A DNA stretch of 64,000 nucleotides. Source: Pseudomonas sp. GM41(2012). Lineage in GTDB: Bacteria > Pseudomonadota > Gammaproteobacteria > Pseudomonadales > Pseudomonadaceae. Position 1 is the first letter of the stretch; every line of letters starts with the position of its first letter. The position numbers were made by a program, and so were the translations under genes. Where the stretch lies: assembly GCF_000282315.2 (NCBI RefSeq), contig NZ_AKJN02000006.1:1860001-1924000 (forward strand), written 5' to 3'. Positions 43,418-52,696 of the stretch are shown here, piece after piece. The notes beneath the pieces were generated by a model that saw nothing but the letters and a program-made list of their open reading frames with translations, made no database searches and had not been told where the DNA came from.

Positions 43418-44764
43418 ATGAGCCAACCCTGGAGCCCTGACAGCTGGCGCGCCCTGCCGATCCAGCAACAACCCCATTACCCCGACGCGGCGCATTTGCT
43501 GCACGTCGAGCAAACGCTGGCCAGTTATCCGCCGCTGGTGTTTGCCGGTGAAGCCCGGGAGTTGCGCCGTCAGTTTGCCGAAGTGACCCAGGGCCGCGCG
43601 TTTCTGCTGCAGGGCGGCGACTGCGCCGAAAGCTTCGCCGAGTTCTCCGCCGCGAAAATCCGCGACACCTTTAAAGTCCTGCTGCAAATGGCGATCGTCA
43701 TGACCTTCGCCGCCGGTTGCCCGGTGGTCAAGGTCGGGCGCATGGCCGGGCAGTTCGCCAAACCGCGTTCGGCCAACGATGAAACCATCGACGGCGTCAC
43801 CCTGCCGGCCTACCGTGGCGACATCGTCAACGGCATCGGCTTCGACGAAAAAAGCCGCGTGCCGGACCCGGAGCGCTTGCTCCAGTCCTACCACCAGTCC
43901 ACCGCGACCCTGAACCTGTTGCGCGCCTTCGCCCAGGGCGGTTTTGCCGACCTGCATCAGGTGCACAAGTGGAACCTGGACTTCATCGCCAACTCGGCGC
44001 TGGCCGAGAAGTACAGCCACCTGGCTGATCGCATCGATGAAACCCTGGCGTTCATGCGCGCCTGCGGCATGGACAGCTCGCCACAACTGCGCGAAACCAG
44101 TTTCTTCACCGCCCACGAAGCACTGCTGCTGAACTATGAAGAAGCCTTCGTGCGTCGCGACAGCCTGACCAACGACTACTACGATTGCTCGGCGCACATG
44201 CTGTGGATCGGCGACCGCACCCGTCAGCTCGACGGCGCCCACGTCGAGTTCCTGCGTGGTGTGAACAATCCAATCGGGGTCAAAGTCGGCCCGAGCATGA
44301 ACCCCGAAGACCTGATTCGCCTGATCGATGTGCTCAACCCGGACAACGATCCGGGCCGTCTGAACCTGATTGCGCGGATGGGTGCGAACAAGGTCGGCGA
44401 TCACCTGCCGCAACTGATCCGTGCCGTGCAGCGCGAAGGCAAGCAAGTGCTGTGGAGTTCCGACCCGATGCACGGCAACACCATCAAGGCCAGCAGCGGC
44501 TACAAGACCCGCGACTTTGCGCAGATTCTTGGTGAGGTGAAGCAGTTCTTCCAGGTTCACGAAGCCGAAGGCACGTATGCCGGCGGCATCCACATCGAGA
44601 TGACCGGACAGAATGTCACTGAGTGCATTGGTGGAGCGCGGCCGATTACCGAAGACGGGTTGTCGGATCGGTATCACACCCATTGCGACCCGCGGATGAA
44701 TGCGGATCAGTCGCTGGAGTTGGCGTTTTTGATTGCTGAAACCCTGAAGCAAGTCCGCCGTTAA
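43418..44764 (+). CDS. 3-deoxy-7-phosphoheptulonate synthase, type II
   Basis: 448 aa plant-type (AroA-II) DAHP synthase. Recognisable stretches are [64 protein letters not shown] and [18 protein letters not shown]. It starts the shikimate pathway from PEP and erythrose-4-phosphate. The ATG at 43418 follows directly a GTG at 43415 that could also be used. A class I enzyme of the same function is at 59511, so the window has both types. Confidence 0.95.
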   Translation: MSQPWSPDSWRALPIQQQPHYPDAAHLLHVEQTLASYPPLVFAGEARELRRQFAEVTQGRAFLLQGGDCAESFAEFSAAKIRDTFKVLLQMAIVMTFAAGCPVVKVGRMAGQFAKPRSANDETIDGVTLPAYRGDIVNGIGFDEKSRVPDPERLLQSYHQSTATLNLLRAFAQGGFADLHQVHKWNLDFIANSALAEKYSHLADRIDETLAFMRACGMDSSPQLRETSFFTAHEALLLNYEEAFVRRDSLTNDYYDCSAHMLWIGDRTRQLDGAHVEFLRGVNNPIGVKVGPSMNPEDLIRLIDVLNPDNDPGRLNLIARMGANKVGDHLPQLIRAVQREGKQVLWSSDPMHGNTIKASSGYKTRDFAQILGEVKQFFQVHEAEGTYAGGIHIEMTGQNVTECIGGARPITEDGLSDRYHTHCDPRMNADQSLELAFLIAETLKQVRR

Positions 44765-44776
44765 ATCGCGTTAAGC

Positions 44777-44854
44777 CCTTCGCGGGCGAGCCTTGCTCCT
44801 ACAGGATCTTTGTCGCTCATAGAACCTGTAGGAGCAAAGCTTGCTCGCGATGGC
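44777..44854. repeat. REP/REPIN palindrome
   Basis: CTTCGCGGGCGAGCCTTGCT CCTACAGG and CCTGTAGGAGCAAAGCTTGC TCGCGATGG. It sits between convergent genes. Confidence 0.88.
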
Positions 44855-44860
44855 GTCAGC

Positions 44861-46090
44861 TCAATCACCACTGAACTGTGCCAATGCCACCCTCAACCGC
44901 GCCGCACTCGCCCGCGGGCAGTTCAACTGAACCCGCTCAAGCCCCAGCCAATCCGCCATTCGCCGCAGATTGACCGCCAACGCCAGCATCCCCTCGTCAT
45001 CCAGCCCCGGCTCTTCCTCATGCACAGCGTGCACCGCCAGCCGGCCCTGCGCCCGCTCGGCGCGTAGATCCACCCGAGCGGCAATCCGTTCATTGTGCAA
45101 AAACGGCAAAACATAGTAGCCGTAGACCCGCTTGTCCTGCGGCGTATAAATCTCCAACCGATAGCGAAAATCAAACAGGCGCTCGGTGCGACTGCGCTCC
45201 CAGATCAGCGAGTCGAAGGGTGAAAGCAAGGCGCTGGCTTCGACCTTGCGCGGCACTGTCGGCTCAGGCAGACAATAGGCCGGTTGCCGCCAGCCCTGGA
45301 CTTCACAAACCAGCAATTCACCCGCCTCCACCAGTTCCGCCAAGCGCGGACGGGCATCACCGGGACTCAGGCGAAAGTAATCCCGCAAGTCTTTTTCTGT
45401 TCCCACGCCCAACGCTGTCGCGGCATGCAGCAACAGGCCGCGCTGGGCCTCGGCCTCACTCAGCAGCGGCTGCGCAAGAATCGCCGAAGGAATCACCCGC
45501 TCCGGCAGATCATAAAGCCGCTCGAACCCGCGCCGCCCGGCCACGGTCACTTCACCGGCGGCAAACAACCATTCCAGCGCATGCTTTTCCGCGCTCCAGT
45601 CCCACCAGGGCCCTGCCCGTTCCTGACGGGTCGACAGGCTGCCGGCACCCAGCGCGCCCAGCTCCTGAACCGAGGCCAGCACCCGGCGAATCGTGTCCTG
45701 CCGCTCCCGACCGAAACGTGCCAGTTGCTGATAGATATCTTCGCCACAGGTCGCGCGCAGCATGCGCCAGCGCATCAACGGGTACATCGACAAGGGCAGC
45801 AACGAGGCTTCATGCCCCCAGTACTCGAAGAGCGTGCGCCGCCGGCCCGAACTCCAGGCAGCCTGGTCGAGCAAGTCGGATGAGTAATTGCCGAGGCGGG
45901 AAAACAAGGGAAGGTAGTGCGAACGCACCAATGCATTGACCGAATCGATCTGCAGAATGCCCAGCCGCTCGATCAGGCGATTGAGCTGGACCGGTTTGAT
46001 CGCCGCTGGCGGCTGGCGCCCGTTGAACCCTTGGGCGGCCAGCGCCAGACGCCGAGCCTGTTTGATGGAAAAGGACAGTGTTGCGCGCAT
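44861..46090 (-). CDS. YcaQ-type winged-helix DNA glycosylase
   Basis: 409 aa HTH_42 family protein. Typical parts are LGILQIDSVNALVRSHYLPL, the FEYWGHEASLLPLSMYP segment (catalytic QxD/Q-type region) and LLSPFDSLIWERSRTERLFD. E. coli YcaQ unhooks interstrand crosslinks. ATG 46090 is chosen because AAGGAG sits 6 bp upstream; the ATG at 46096 is directly against that site and unlikely. Confidence 0.88.
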   Translation of the reverse strand: MRATLSFSIKQARRLALAAQGFNGRQPPAAIKPVQLNRLIERLGILQIDSVNALVRSHYLPLFSRLGNYSSDLLDQAAWSSGRRRTLFEYWGHEASLLPLSMYPLMRWRMLRATCGEDIYQQLARFGRERQDTIRRVLASVQELGALGAGSLSTRQERAGPWWDWSAEKHALEWLFAAGEVTVAGRRGFERLYDLPERVIPSAILAQPLLSEAEAQRGLLLHAATALGVGTEKDLRDYFRLSPGDARPRLAELVEAGELLVCEVQGWRQPAYCLPEPTVPRKVEASALLSPFDSLIWERSRTERLFDFRYRLEIYTPQDKRVYGYYVLPFLHNERIAARVDLRAERAQGRLAVHAVHEEEPGLDDEGMLALAVNLRRMADWLGLERVQLNCPRASAARLRVALAQFSGD

Positions 46091-46154
46091 GAGCATCTCC
46101 TTGTCTGCTCGCAACCTACCTCACCGGAAGACGGTTTGTGTAGTTGTGTATGAC

Positions 46155-46370
46155 TCATTTGTGCATCGGGTCATCCCAGAATGGGCGGATGGTTTCGTGC
46201 TCGACATCCGCACGACTGAGCCCGATGTCCTTCAACGCTTCATCACTCATGCCCGCCAACATTTCACGTTCACGGTGCAGTTCGTACCAGCGATTGAATT
46301 TGTGCAGCAAATCAGAGATCAGGTGCACCGAGTGTTTTTCTACGTCGACATAACCTTTTTGACCTTTCAT
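46155..46370 (-). CDS. DUF1127 family small protein
   Basis: 71 aa. The DUF1127 core is HKFNRWYELHREREMLAGMS, then DEALKDIGLSRADVEHE. The acidic C terminus FWDDP is also usual. Such small Arg-rich proteins affect RNA turnover or phosphate and stress physiology in some alpha-proteobacteria; the role here is open. GGAGGG precedes the ATG. It is divergent from the LysR gene across 95 bp. Confidence 0.9.
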   Translation of the reverse strand: MKGQKGYVDVEKHSVHLISDLLHKFNRWYELHREREMLAGMSDEALKDIGLSRADVEHETIRPFWDDPMHK

Positions 46371-46465
46371 CTTGTTGCCCTCCGTTTGGATGGCTCAAGT
46401 GTCGCGCCGGGGCTAAGATCAATCCAACGAATGTTTCTTATGTAATACATCTCGGAGATTGATGA

Positions 46466-47320
46466 ATGTCTACCTACCCGAGTATCGACACCGAAGTGCT
46501 GCGCACCTTTGTTGCCATCGCCGACCAGGGCGGTTTTACCCGTGCCGGCGAGTTGGTCAACCGCACTCAGTCCGCCGTGAGCATGCAGATGAAGCGGCTG
46601 GAAGAGGATGTGGTGCAGCGTCAATTGTTCCAGCGCGACGGACGACAGGTGCGGCTGACAGCGGAGGGCCAGGTGTTGCTGGGCTATGCCCGGCGCATCC
46701 TCAAGCTGCACAGCGAGGTGTTCAATACGCTGCGCGAGCCGCACATGGTCGGCATGGTGCGCATCGGCACGCCCGACGATTACGTGATGCGTTTTTTGCC
46801 GGGGATTCTGCGGCGATTTGCCCAGACGTATCCGCTGATCCAAATCGAGGTGCACTGCGAATCATCAAAACAATTGCTGATGCGCCAGGACCTGGACTTG
46901 ACCATTGTCACCCGCGAGCCGGGCAACGAAATTGGCCAGTTACTGCGCAAGGAGCATTTTGTCTGGGCCGAGGCACAATGTTTCAGCGCCCATGAGCAAA
47001 CGCCACTGCCGCTGGCGATGTTCAACAGTGATTGCTTCTGCCGCTTATGGGCCTGCAATGCGCTGGACGCCATGGGTCGCGATTACCGCGTGGCGTACAA
47101 CAGCGACAGCCTGTCGGCAATCATGGCGGTGGTCAGCGCCGGACTGGCCGTCACCGCGCAACTCGAAAGCCTGATCACGCCCGACATGCGCATTCTCGGT
47201 GAAGCCGAAGGCCTGCCGATCCTGCCCGAGGCCAGCATCATGCTGGTGCGCAACCTGCACAACCCGTCGCCGATCACTGAGTGCCTGGCCGAACACATCG
47301 TCGAAGGCTTCAAACTTTAA
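46466..47320 (+). CDS. LysR-family transcriptional regulator
   Basis: 284 aa. The N-terminal HTH (LRTFVAIADQGGFTRAGELV, NRTQSAVSMQMKRLEE) and the effector domain from about residue 90 are typical. It is divergent from the DUF1127 gene, which is a candidate target. Its 3' end overlaps the TSUP permease gene by 11 bp tail to tail. Effector unknown. Confidence 0.9.
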   Translation: MSTYPSIDTEVLRTFVAIADQGGFTRAGELVNRTQSAVSMQMKRLEEDVVQRQLFQRDGRQVRLTAEGQVLLGYARRILKLHSEVFNTLREPHMVGMVRIGTPDDYVMRFLPGILRRFAQTYPLIQIEVHCESSKQLLMRQDLDLTIVTREPGNEIGQLLRKEHFVWAEAQCFSAHEQTPLPLAMFNSDCFCRLWACNALDAMGRDYRVAYNSDSLSAIMAVVSAGLAVTAQLESLITPDMRILGEAEGLPILPEASIMLVRNLHNPSPITECLAEHIVEGFKL

Positions 47321-48059
47321 GGGCGAGCATCACCGCGCAGAACACCAGGAACCCACAGAACAACCCGCGCAGCAGTCGCTCTGGCAGTGCGTGGGCGATC
47401 CTCACGCCCCAACTGATGCTCATCAGACCGCCAACCGCCAAGGGCAAGCCGATCATCCAGTCCACCTGATGGTGCACCGCGTAAGTCACCAGCGTGACGC
47501 CAGTACTCGGCAGCGCCAATGCCAGCGACAACCCCTGCGCAACCACCTGACTGGTGCCGAACAAACTGGTCAGCACCGGCGTTGCCACCACCGCCCCGCC
47601 CACGCCAAACAGCCCGCCCATGGTGCCGGAGGCGGCGCCGAGCACACCCAGCCATGGCCATGAGTAATTCATCTGCGCAGACACTGGCGCGTTGGCGCAG
47701 AACATTCGCACCAGGTTGTAGGTCGACAGCACAATCAGGAACGCGACAAATCCGACGCGCATGGTTTGCGCATCAATGCCCACCGCCCAGATCGAACCGA
47801 TCCAGGCAAAACAAAACCCCATCGAAGCCAATGGCAGCGCGTGGCGCAATTCAATGCGATTACGCTGGTGGTAACGCCACAGCGCCAGCATCACGTTGGG
47901 CACCACCATGACCAGCGCCGTGCCTTGGGCAATCTGCTGATCGAGGCCGAACAACACACCCAGCAACGGAATCGCGATCAAACCACCGCCAATGCCGAAT
48001 AACCCACCGAGGGTTCCGAGGGCGGCGCCAAACACCAGGTACATCAAAAACTCAATCAC
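47310..48059 (-). CDS. TSUP-family (TauE/SafE) permease
   Basis: 249 aa from GTG 48059. Two related halves show the family signature: GTLGGLFGIGGGLIAIPLLG (N-terminal) and GTMGGLFGVGGAVVATPVLT (C-terminal). Eight or so membrane helices are expected. The family moves sulfite, sulfonates or other organic anions. GTG 48059 has GAAGGGA upstream; a GTG at 48077 is an alternative without a site. A LysR gene starts divergently 112 bp away. Confidence 0.88.
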   Translation of the reverse strand: MIEFLMYLVFGAALGTLGGLFGIGGGLIAIPLLGVLFGLDQQIAQGTALVMVVPNVMLALWRYHQRNRIELRHALPLASMGFCFAWIGSIWAVGIDAQTMRVGFVAFLIVLSTYNLVRMFCANAPVSAQMNYSWPWLGVLGAASGTMGGLFGVGGAVVATPVLTSLFGTSQVVAQGLSLALALPSTGVTLVTYAVHHQVDWMIGLPLAVGGLMSISWGVRIAHALPERLLRGLFCGFLVFCAVMLALKV

Positions 48060-48171
48060 AGGCGATTTTCCCTTCACGTCAGGCTATTCATCCTACGCAG
48101 TCGGCGCTGGCGGGGAAACGCACAGCAACGCACAATGGCTGTGCCAATTTCGCACAAGCGCAGACAACACC

Positions 48172-49128
48172 ATGAACCCCAATCAATTGACCGAACAACT
48201 GGGTCTGTTCCTCGACGTGCTGGAAACCGGCAGTTTTTCCGCCGCGTCCCGCCGCCACCCGCTGACCCCTTCGGCGGTGGCCCGGCGCATCGACAGCCTG
48301 GAAAACGCCGTCGGCAGCCAGTTGTTCGTTCGCAGCACCCACGCCGTGCGCGCTACCCCGGCGGGTTTGGCGTTTGCCGAGCGCGCACGACGGATCGTGG
48401 CTGAACTGCGGCTGGCTCGGGCTGAAGCGGTATCCTTGAGCAGCGCACCAGAAGGCTTGATTCGGATCGATGCACCGGCCGCATTCGGACGGCGACATCT
48501 GGCGCCGGTGATTGCCGACTTTCTGATGCTCTACCCCGGCCTCGACGTGCAGTTGCACCTGATCGACAGTTTCGTCGACATGCAGGGTTTGAATCTGGGC
48601 AAGGTCGATCTGGTGCTGCGCGCCGGGCAAATGGCCGATACCCGACTGGTGGCCACGCCGCTGGCGAGCATGGTGCGCATCGCCTGTGCCAGCCCCGAGT
48701 ATTTGCAACGGCGTGGTGTGCCGACCGATCCGGCGCAGCTGATTGAGCATGATGGCCTCGACTGGGATGGCCTGGCCCCGCCGTTCGCCTGGCGTTTCGA
48801 GCGGGACGGGCAGATGCACTTGCACCGCCCGGCGCGCATCCGCATGAGTGCCAACAATGCCGAGGCGTTGGTCTGCGGCGCTTTGGCCGGGTTGGGTATT
48901 GCGCACTTGCCAACCTGGTTGACCAGCGAATACCTGTTACGCGGTGAACTGCTTCCGCTGTTCTGCGAACACGGCCTGCCACCACCGGAATCGACCGGCA
49001 TTTATGCCTTGCGTCTTGAGCAACAACCCAATCCCCGCAGCCGCTTATTGCTGGAATACCTGAAGACCCGCTTCAGCCCGATCCCGCCGTGGGATCTGGC
49101 CCTGCAAAGTACCCTCGACCGGCACTAG
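48172..49128 (+). CDS. LysR-family transcriptional regulator
   Basis: 318 aa. HTH at residues about 17-60 (SFSAASRRHPLTPSAVARRI, DSLENAVGSQLFVRS) and a CrgA-like effector domain (GLIRIDAPAAFGRRHLAPVI, GLGIAHLPTWLTSEYL). Divergent from the TSUP permease, so the permease is its most likely target. ATG 48172 is the family start; the upstream frame to 47992 is non-coding. Confidence 0.9.
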   Translation: MNPNQLTEQLGLFLDVLETGSFSAASRRHPLTPSAVARRIDSLENAVGSQLFVRSTHAVRATPAGLAFAERARRIVAELRLARAEAVSLSSAPEGLIRIDAPAAFGRRHLAPVIADFLMLYPGLDVQLHLIDSFVDMQGLNLGKVDLVLRAGQMADTRLVATPLASMVRIACASPEYLQRRGVPTDPAQLIEHDGLDWDGLAPPFAWRFERDGQMHLHRPARIRMSANNAEALVCGALAGLGIAHLPTWLTSEYLLRGELLPLFCEHGLPPPESTGIYALRLEQQPNPRSRLLLEYLKTRFSPIPPWDLALQSTLDRH

Positions 49129-49197
49129 GCTAGAATTGTCTGGTGCATTAAAGATTCGCCCGCTAGATTTATGACGATCACTGATCAAGGCTTCGAA

Positions 49198-49659
49198 ATG
49201 ACCACCGAGCGCAACACCCCGGATAACTGCGACGACCTCCTGCTGGATAATCAGGCCTGCTTCGCCCTGCACTCCACCTCGCTGCTGATGACCAAGGTCT
49301 ACAAGCCGCTGCTGCAAGCACTGGGCCTGACCTATCCGCAATACCTGGCGATGATGGTGTTGTGGGAACAGGACGGTTTGACCGTAGGCGAAATCAGCAC
49401 GCGCCTGCTGACCGATCCTGGCTCACTGACGCCCTTGCTCAAACGCCTGGAAGTCGAAGGTTTACTCAGCCGCACCCGCAGTCGTGAAGACGAGCGGGTG
49501 GTGATTGTCGAACTCACCGAACAGGGTCGCGCCTTGCGGGAGCAAGCCCGCGGTATTCCCCGGTGCATCCTCGGCGCCAGCGGGATGACCCTGGAGAGAC
49601 TGCAGAAACTGCAAGCGGAGCTGCAAGCGCTGCGCAGCAATCTGCAGAACAGTCTCTGA
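49198..49659 (+). CDS. ohrR: Organic hydroperoxide-sensing regulator OhrR (MarR family)
   Basis: 153 aa. The N-terminal LLDNQACFALHSTSLL places the peroxidatic cysteine at Cys21 (Cys11 is another candidate), followed by TYPQYLAMMVLWEQDGLTVG and the winged helix LTDPGSLTPLLKRLEVEGLL. Oxidation of the cysteine releases it from DNA. ATG 49198 gives the usual length; an upstream ATG at 49171 has no site. The target ohr is 350 bp downstream. Confidence 0.92.
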   Translation: MTTERNTPDNCDDLLLDNQACFALHSTSLLMTKVYKPLLQALGLTYPQYLAMMVLWEQDGLTVGEISTRLLTDPGSLTPLLKRLEVEGLLSRTRSREDERVVIVELTEQGRALREQARGIPRCILGASGMTLERLQKLQAELQALRSNLQNSL

Positions 49660-49683
49660 TCTTCAAACCACCACCCATCCCCC

Positions 49684-49772
49684 TGTGGGAGTGAGCCTGC
49701 TCGCGATAGCGGTAGGTCAGTCAACGTTGAAGTGACTGATCCACCGCTATCGCGAGCAGGCTCACTCCCACA
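49684..49772. repeat. REP/REPIN palindrome between ohrR and ohr
   Basis: TGTGGGAGTGAGCCTGCTCG CGATAGCGG and CCGCTATCGCGAGCAGGCTC ACTCCCACA. Confidence 0.9.
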
Positions 49773-49913
49773 TTTGTTTTTTGTGGTGTGCTTCAAATCT
49801 TATTCGCCATCCAGTCAAAAAATTCTTCGCTAAAAATCCTTCCGCGACCGCTCTAACTCAATACATCCAATCAGCGCCCACCTCTCAAACCAAAACCTTT
49901 TCAAAAATTTATC

Positions 49914-49984
49914 TTGCGCGCTAAATATTCGCGAGCTACATTTATCTCGCACTTACTTAGCGCGCAAACATTTAGCGCAAAACA
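49914..49984 (+). promoter_or_regulatory. Putative OhrR operator region before ohr
   Basis: TTGCGCGCTAA (49914-49924) and its exact inverse TTAGCGCGCAA (49957-49967) flank the presumed promoter. A further ATTTAGCGC (49970-49978) mirrors GCGCTAAAT (49918-49926). The AT/GCGC-rich palindromes lie 26-96 bp before ohr and are likely targets of the adjacent OhrR. Confidence 0.55.
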
Positions 49985-50009
49985 CCCAACTCCGAATGAG
50001 GCTTACACC

Positions 50010-50429
50010 ATGCAAACTCTCTACACCGCTATCGCAACTTCCACCGGCGGCCGTGACGGTCGTGCGGTTTCCAGCGACAACATCCTCGACATCAAACTCG
50101 CCACGCCCAAAGAACTCGGTGGTGCCGGCGGTGCAGCGACCAACCCTGAGCAACTGTTCGCAGCCGGTTACTCCGCCTGCTTCATCGGCGCGCTGAAATT
50201 CGTCGCCAGCCAGACCAAACGCAAAATCCCGGACGACGCTTCGATCACCGCCCATGTCGGCATCGGCCAGATTCCTGGCGGTTTCGGTCTGGACATCGAC
50301 TTACACGTCAGCTTGCCGGGTCTTGAACAAGCCGATGCACAAAGCCTGGTCGACGCCGCACACCAGGTCTGCCCGTACTCCAACGCCACCCGTGGCAACG
50401 TCGATGTGCGCCTGCACGTCACCGTCTAA
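50010..50429 (+). CDS. ohr: Organic hydroperoxide resistance thiol peroxidase Ohr
   Basis: 139 aa. The catalytic cysteines are Cys57 (GYSACFIGAL) and Cys121 (HQVCPYSNATRGN). Ohr reduces organic hydroperoxides using lipoyl-dependent electrons. It lies behind the OhrR operator region and close to ohrR. The family order ohrR-ohr followed later by efp-earP is, as I recall, also found in P. aeruginosa. Confidence 0.97.
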   Translation: MQTLYTAIATSTGGRDGRAVSSDNILDIKLATPKELGGAGGAATNPEQLFAAGYSACFIGALKFVASQTKRKIPDDASITAHVGIGQIPGGFGLDIDLHVSLPGLEQADAQSLVDAAHQVCPYSNATRGNVDVRLHVTV

Positions 50430-50463
50430 CCGCTGATTCCCAGGCCCGAACCAGGAAACGCAC

Positions 50464-51477
50464 ATGAGCACTTTCAGTAAAGTCTTGACCGGTACCCTTC
50501 TCGCCTTGTCCATCCACAGCGTGTTCGCGGGCGACGGGGTTGAACACAACACCCAAGCGTTCCTCGACGTTCTGAATGCCGGCACCGGCAAACCGATGGA
50601 ACAACTCACCCCTAAAGAAGCCCGCGCCGTGTTGGTCGGCGCGCAGGCCGGGGTGAAACTGACGCTGCCAAAAGCCGATGTCAGCGAGAAGACCATTCAA
50701 GTTGACGGCCAACCGCTCAACCTGACCATCGTCCGGCCGGCCGGGGTCAAAGGTGAGCTGCCAGTGTTCATGTTCTTCCACGGCGGCGGCTGGGTGCTGG
50801 GGGATTTCCCAACCCACGAGCGCCTGGTTCGGGATTTGGTTACCGGTTCGGGGGCGGCGGCGGTGTTCGTCAACTACACGCCTTCGCCGGAAGCGCATTA
50901 CCCGGTGGCGATCAACCAGGCTTACGCCGCAACCCAATGGGTGGCCGAGCACGGTAAAGAGATCAACGTCGACGGCAAACGTCTGGCCGTGGCCGGCAAC
51001 AGCGTCGGCGGCAACATGGCGGCCGTGGTTGCGCTGATGGCCAAAGACAAGGGCACACCGGCGATCAGGTTCCAGGTGCTGCTGTGGCCGGTGACTGACG
51101 CCAGCTTCGAGACGGCGTCCTACAACCAGTTTGCCGAGGGGCACTTCCTCACCAAAAACATGATGAAGTGGTTCTGGGACAACTACACCACCGACGCCAA
51201 ACAGCGTAACGAGATCTACGCGTCGCCGCTGCGGGCAACCACTGCGCAACTCAAGGGCCTGCCACCTGCGCTGGTGCAAACGGCAGGCGCCGACGTGTTG
51301 CGCGATGAAGGCGAAGCCTACGCCCGCAAACTCGACGAGGCTGGCGTGCCGGTTACCGCCGTGCGCTACAACGGCATGATCCACGACTACGGTTTGCTCA
51401 ACGTGGTGAGCCAGGTGCCGGCGGTGCGTTCCGCGATGCTTCAAGCCTCCGAAGAGCTCAAGCAACACCTGAAATAA
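50464..51477 (+). CDS. Exported HSL-family alpha/beta hydrolase (esterase)
   Basis: 337 aa with signal peptide (VLTGTLLALSIHSVFAG). The HSL/type IV oxyanion motif HGGGW is at residues 106-110, the nucleophile Ser180 in GNSVGG, the acid probably Asp in AGADVLRDEGEAY and the His in MIHDYGLL. Its 3' end has been copied downstream twice in tandem (51575-51917). It follows ohr closely (34 bp) and may be cotranscribed. Confidence 0.9.
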   Translation: MSTFSKVLTGTLLALSIHSVFAGDGVEHNTQAFLDVLNAGTGKPMEQLTPKEARAVLVGAQAGVKLTLPKADVSEKTIQVDGQPLNLTIVRPAGVKGELPVFMFFHGGGWVLGDFPTHERLVRDLVTGSGAAAVFVNYTPSPEAHYPVAINQAYAATQWVAEHGKEINVDGKRLAVAGNSVGGNMAAVVALMAKDKGTPAIRFQVLLWPVTDASFETASYNQFAEGHFLTKNMMKWFWDNYTTDAKQRNEIYASPLRATTAQLKGLPPALVQTAGADVLRDEGEAYARKLDEAGVPVTAVRYNGMIHDYGLLNVVSQVPAVRSAMLQASEELKQHLK

Positions 51478-51488
51478 CATCGCCCCCC

Positions 51489-51554
51489 GTAGGAGCACGG
51501 CTTGCCGGCGATGGCGTACTTGAGGCCGCTATCGCCGGCAAGCCGTGCTCCTAC
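51489..51554. repeat. REP palindrome in repeat unit 1
   Basis: GTAGGAGCACGGCTTGCCGG CGATGGCG and the reverse complement with a TACTTGAGG centre. Confidence 0.9.
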
Positions 51555-51708
51555 AGGGATTGGGTTGTGTATGCACCGCCGTGCGCTACAACGGCATGAT
51601 CCACGACTACGGTTTGCTCAACGTGGTGAGCCAGGTGCCAGCAGTGCGTTCGGCGATGCTGCAAGCATCCGAAGAACTGAAGCAACACCTGAAATAACAT
51701 CGCCCCCT

Positions 51709-51774
51709 GTAGGAGCACGGCTTGCCGGCGATGGCGTACTTGAGGCCGCTATCGCCGGCAAGCCGTGCTCCTAC
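51709..51774. repeat. REP palindrome in repeat unit 2
   Basis: Identical to the palindrome at 51489-51554, exactly 220 bp downstream. Confidence 0.9.
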
Positions 51775-51919
51775 AGGGATTGGGTTGTGTATGCACCGCC
51801 GTGCGCTACAACGGCATGATCCACGACTACGGTTTGCTCAACGTGGTGAGCCAGGTGCCGGCGGTGCGTTCCGCGATGCTTCAAGCCTCCGAAGAGCTCA
51901 AGCAGCACCTGAAATAAAG

Positions 51920-52014
51920 CAAAAGATCGCAGCCTCGTTTCACTCGACAGCTCCTACAGGGGAATACAAAACCCATGTAGGAGCTGTCGAGTGAAACGAG
52001 GCTGCGATCTTTTG
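51920..52014. repeat. Long REP-like hairpin, distinct family
   Basis: CAAAAGATCGCAGCCTCGTT TCACTCGACAGCTCCTACA is matched by a full reverse complement. The outer AAAGATCGCAGCCTCG sequence is a common intergenic repeat in pseudomonads. Confidence 0.85.
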
Positions 52015-52032
52015 AACTGATCTTCGGCCACA

Positions 52033-52064
52033 AAAAAGCCCGACTCAATGGTCGGGCTTTTCAT
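52033..52064. terminator. Terminator for efp (minus) and readthrough from plus strand
   Basis: AAAAGCCCGAC / GTCGGGCTTTT stem with loop TCAATG and A/T runs on both sides. Confidence 0.88.
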
Positions 52065-52078
52065 TCCTGAAGCAGTGC

Positions 52079-52648
52079 TTATTTAGCACGACCTTTGTAG
52101 GAACCGCCTTCGCGGGTATCGATCTCGATCATGTCGCCGATTTCGATGAAGTCAGCAACCGACAGCTCGGTACCGTTCTTCAGTTTGGCAGGCTTCATCA
52201 CTTTGCCGGAAGTGTCGCCGCGAGCGGAACCTTCGGTGTAGTCAACCTGACGCACGATAGTGGTCGGCAGTTCTACGGAAACCAGACGCTCTTCGAAGAA
52301 GATCGCTTCGCAAACATCGGTCATGCCTTCTTCAACGAAAGGCAGAACGGCTTCGATGTCTTCAGCGTTCAGTTCGTACATGGTGTAGTCGGTGGTGTCC
52401 ATGAACGTGTAGGAGTCGCCGCTGATGAAGGACAGGGTCGCTTCTTTACGGTCGAGGATTACGTCGTCCAGTTTGTCGTCGGCGCTGTAAACGATCTCGG
52501 TCTTGTAACCGGTCAGCAGGTTTTTCAGCTTGGTCTTCATGATCGCGCTGTTACGACCCGACTTGGTGAATTCAGCTTTCTGAACCAGCCAAGGATCGTT
52601 TTCGAGACGGATAACCATCCCGGGTTTCAGTTCTTTACCAGTTTTCAT
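52079..52648 (-). CDS. efp: Elongation factor P (rhamnosylation type)
   Basis: 189 aa three-domain factor that relieves ribosome stalling at polyproline. The tip of domain I is FTKSGRNSA with Arg32, not Lys34, so this is the branch modified by EarP-catalysed rhamnosylation. The gene for EarP lies 48 bp upstream on the same strand. Confidence 0.97.
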   Translation of the reverse strand: MKTGKELKPGMVIRLENDPWLVQKAEFTKSGRNSAIMKTKLKNLLTGYKTEIVYSADDKLDDVILDRKEATLSFISGDSYTFMDTTDYTMYELNAEDIEAVLPFVEEGMTDVCEAIFFEERLVSVELPTTIVRQVDYTEGSARGDTSGKVMKPAKLKNGTELSVADFIEIGDMIEIDTREGGSYKGRAK

Positions 52649-52696
52649 TGCGAATATCCGAATTTGGATGGGATTTACAAAAATCTAGGCCGCGTA

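Larger units (their letters stand above)
51355..51917. repeat. 220-bp tandem repeat made of the esterase 3' end plus a REP
   Basis: Unit 1 is 51355-51574, unit 2 is 51575-51794, and a partial unit 3 is 51795-51917. Each unit contains the last 41 codons of the esterase (accGCCGTGCGC... to TAA) followed by CATCGCCCC and a REP palindrome. The sense copies in units 2 and 3 are no longer attached to a gene. Unit 2 differs from unit 1 within the coding part at seven third-codon positions only. Confidence 0.92.

Noticed and set aside
51502..51994. Open frames of 90-105 codons across the tandem repeat
   Set aside because: They run through REP palindromes in a frame different from the esterase tail and repeat because the DNA repeats; there is no ribosome-binding site or coding signal.
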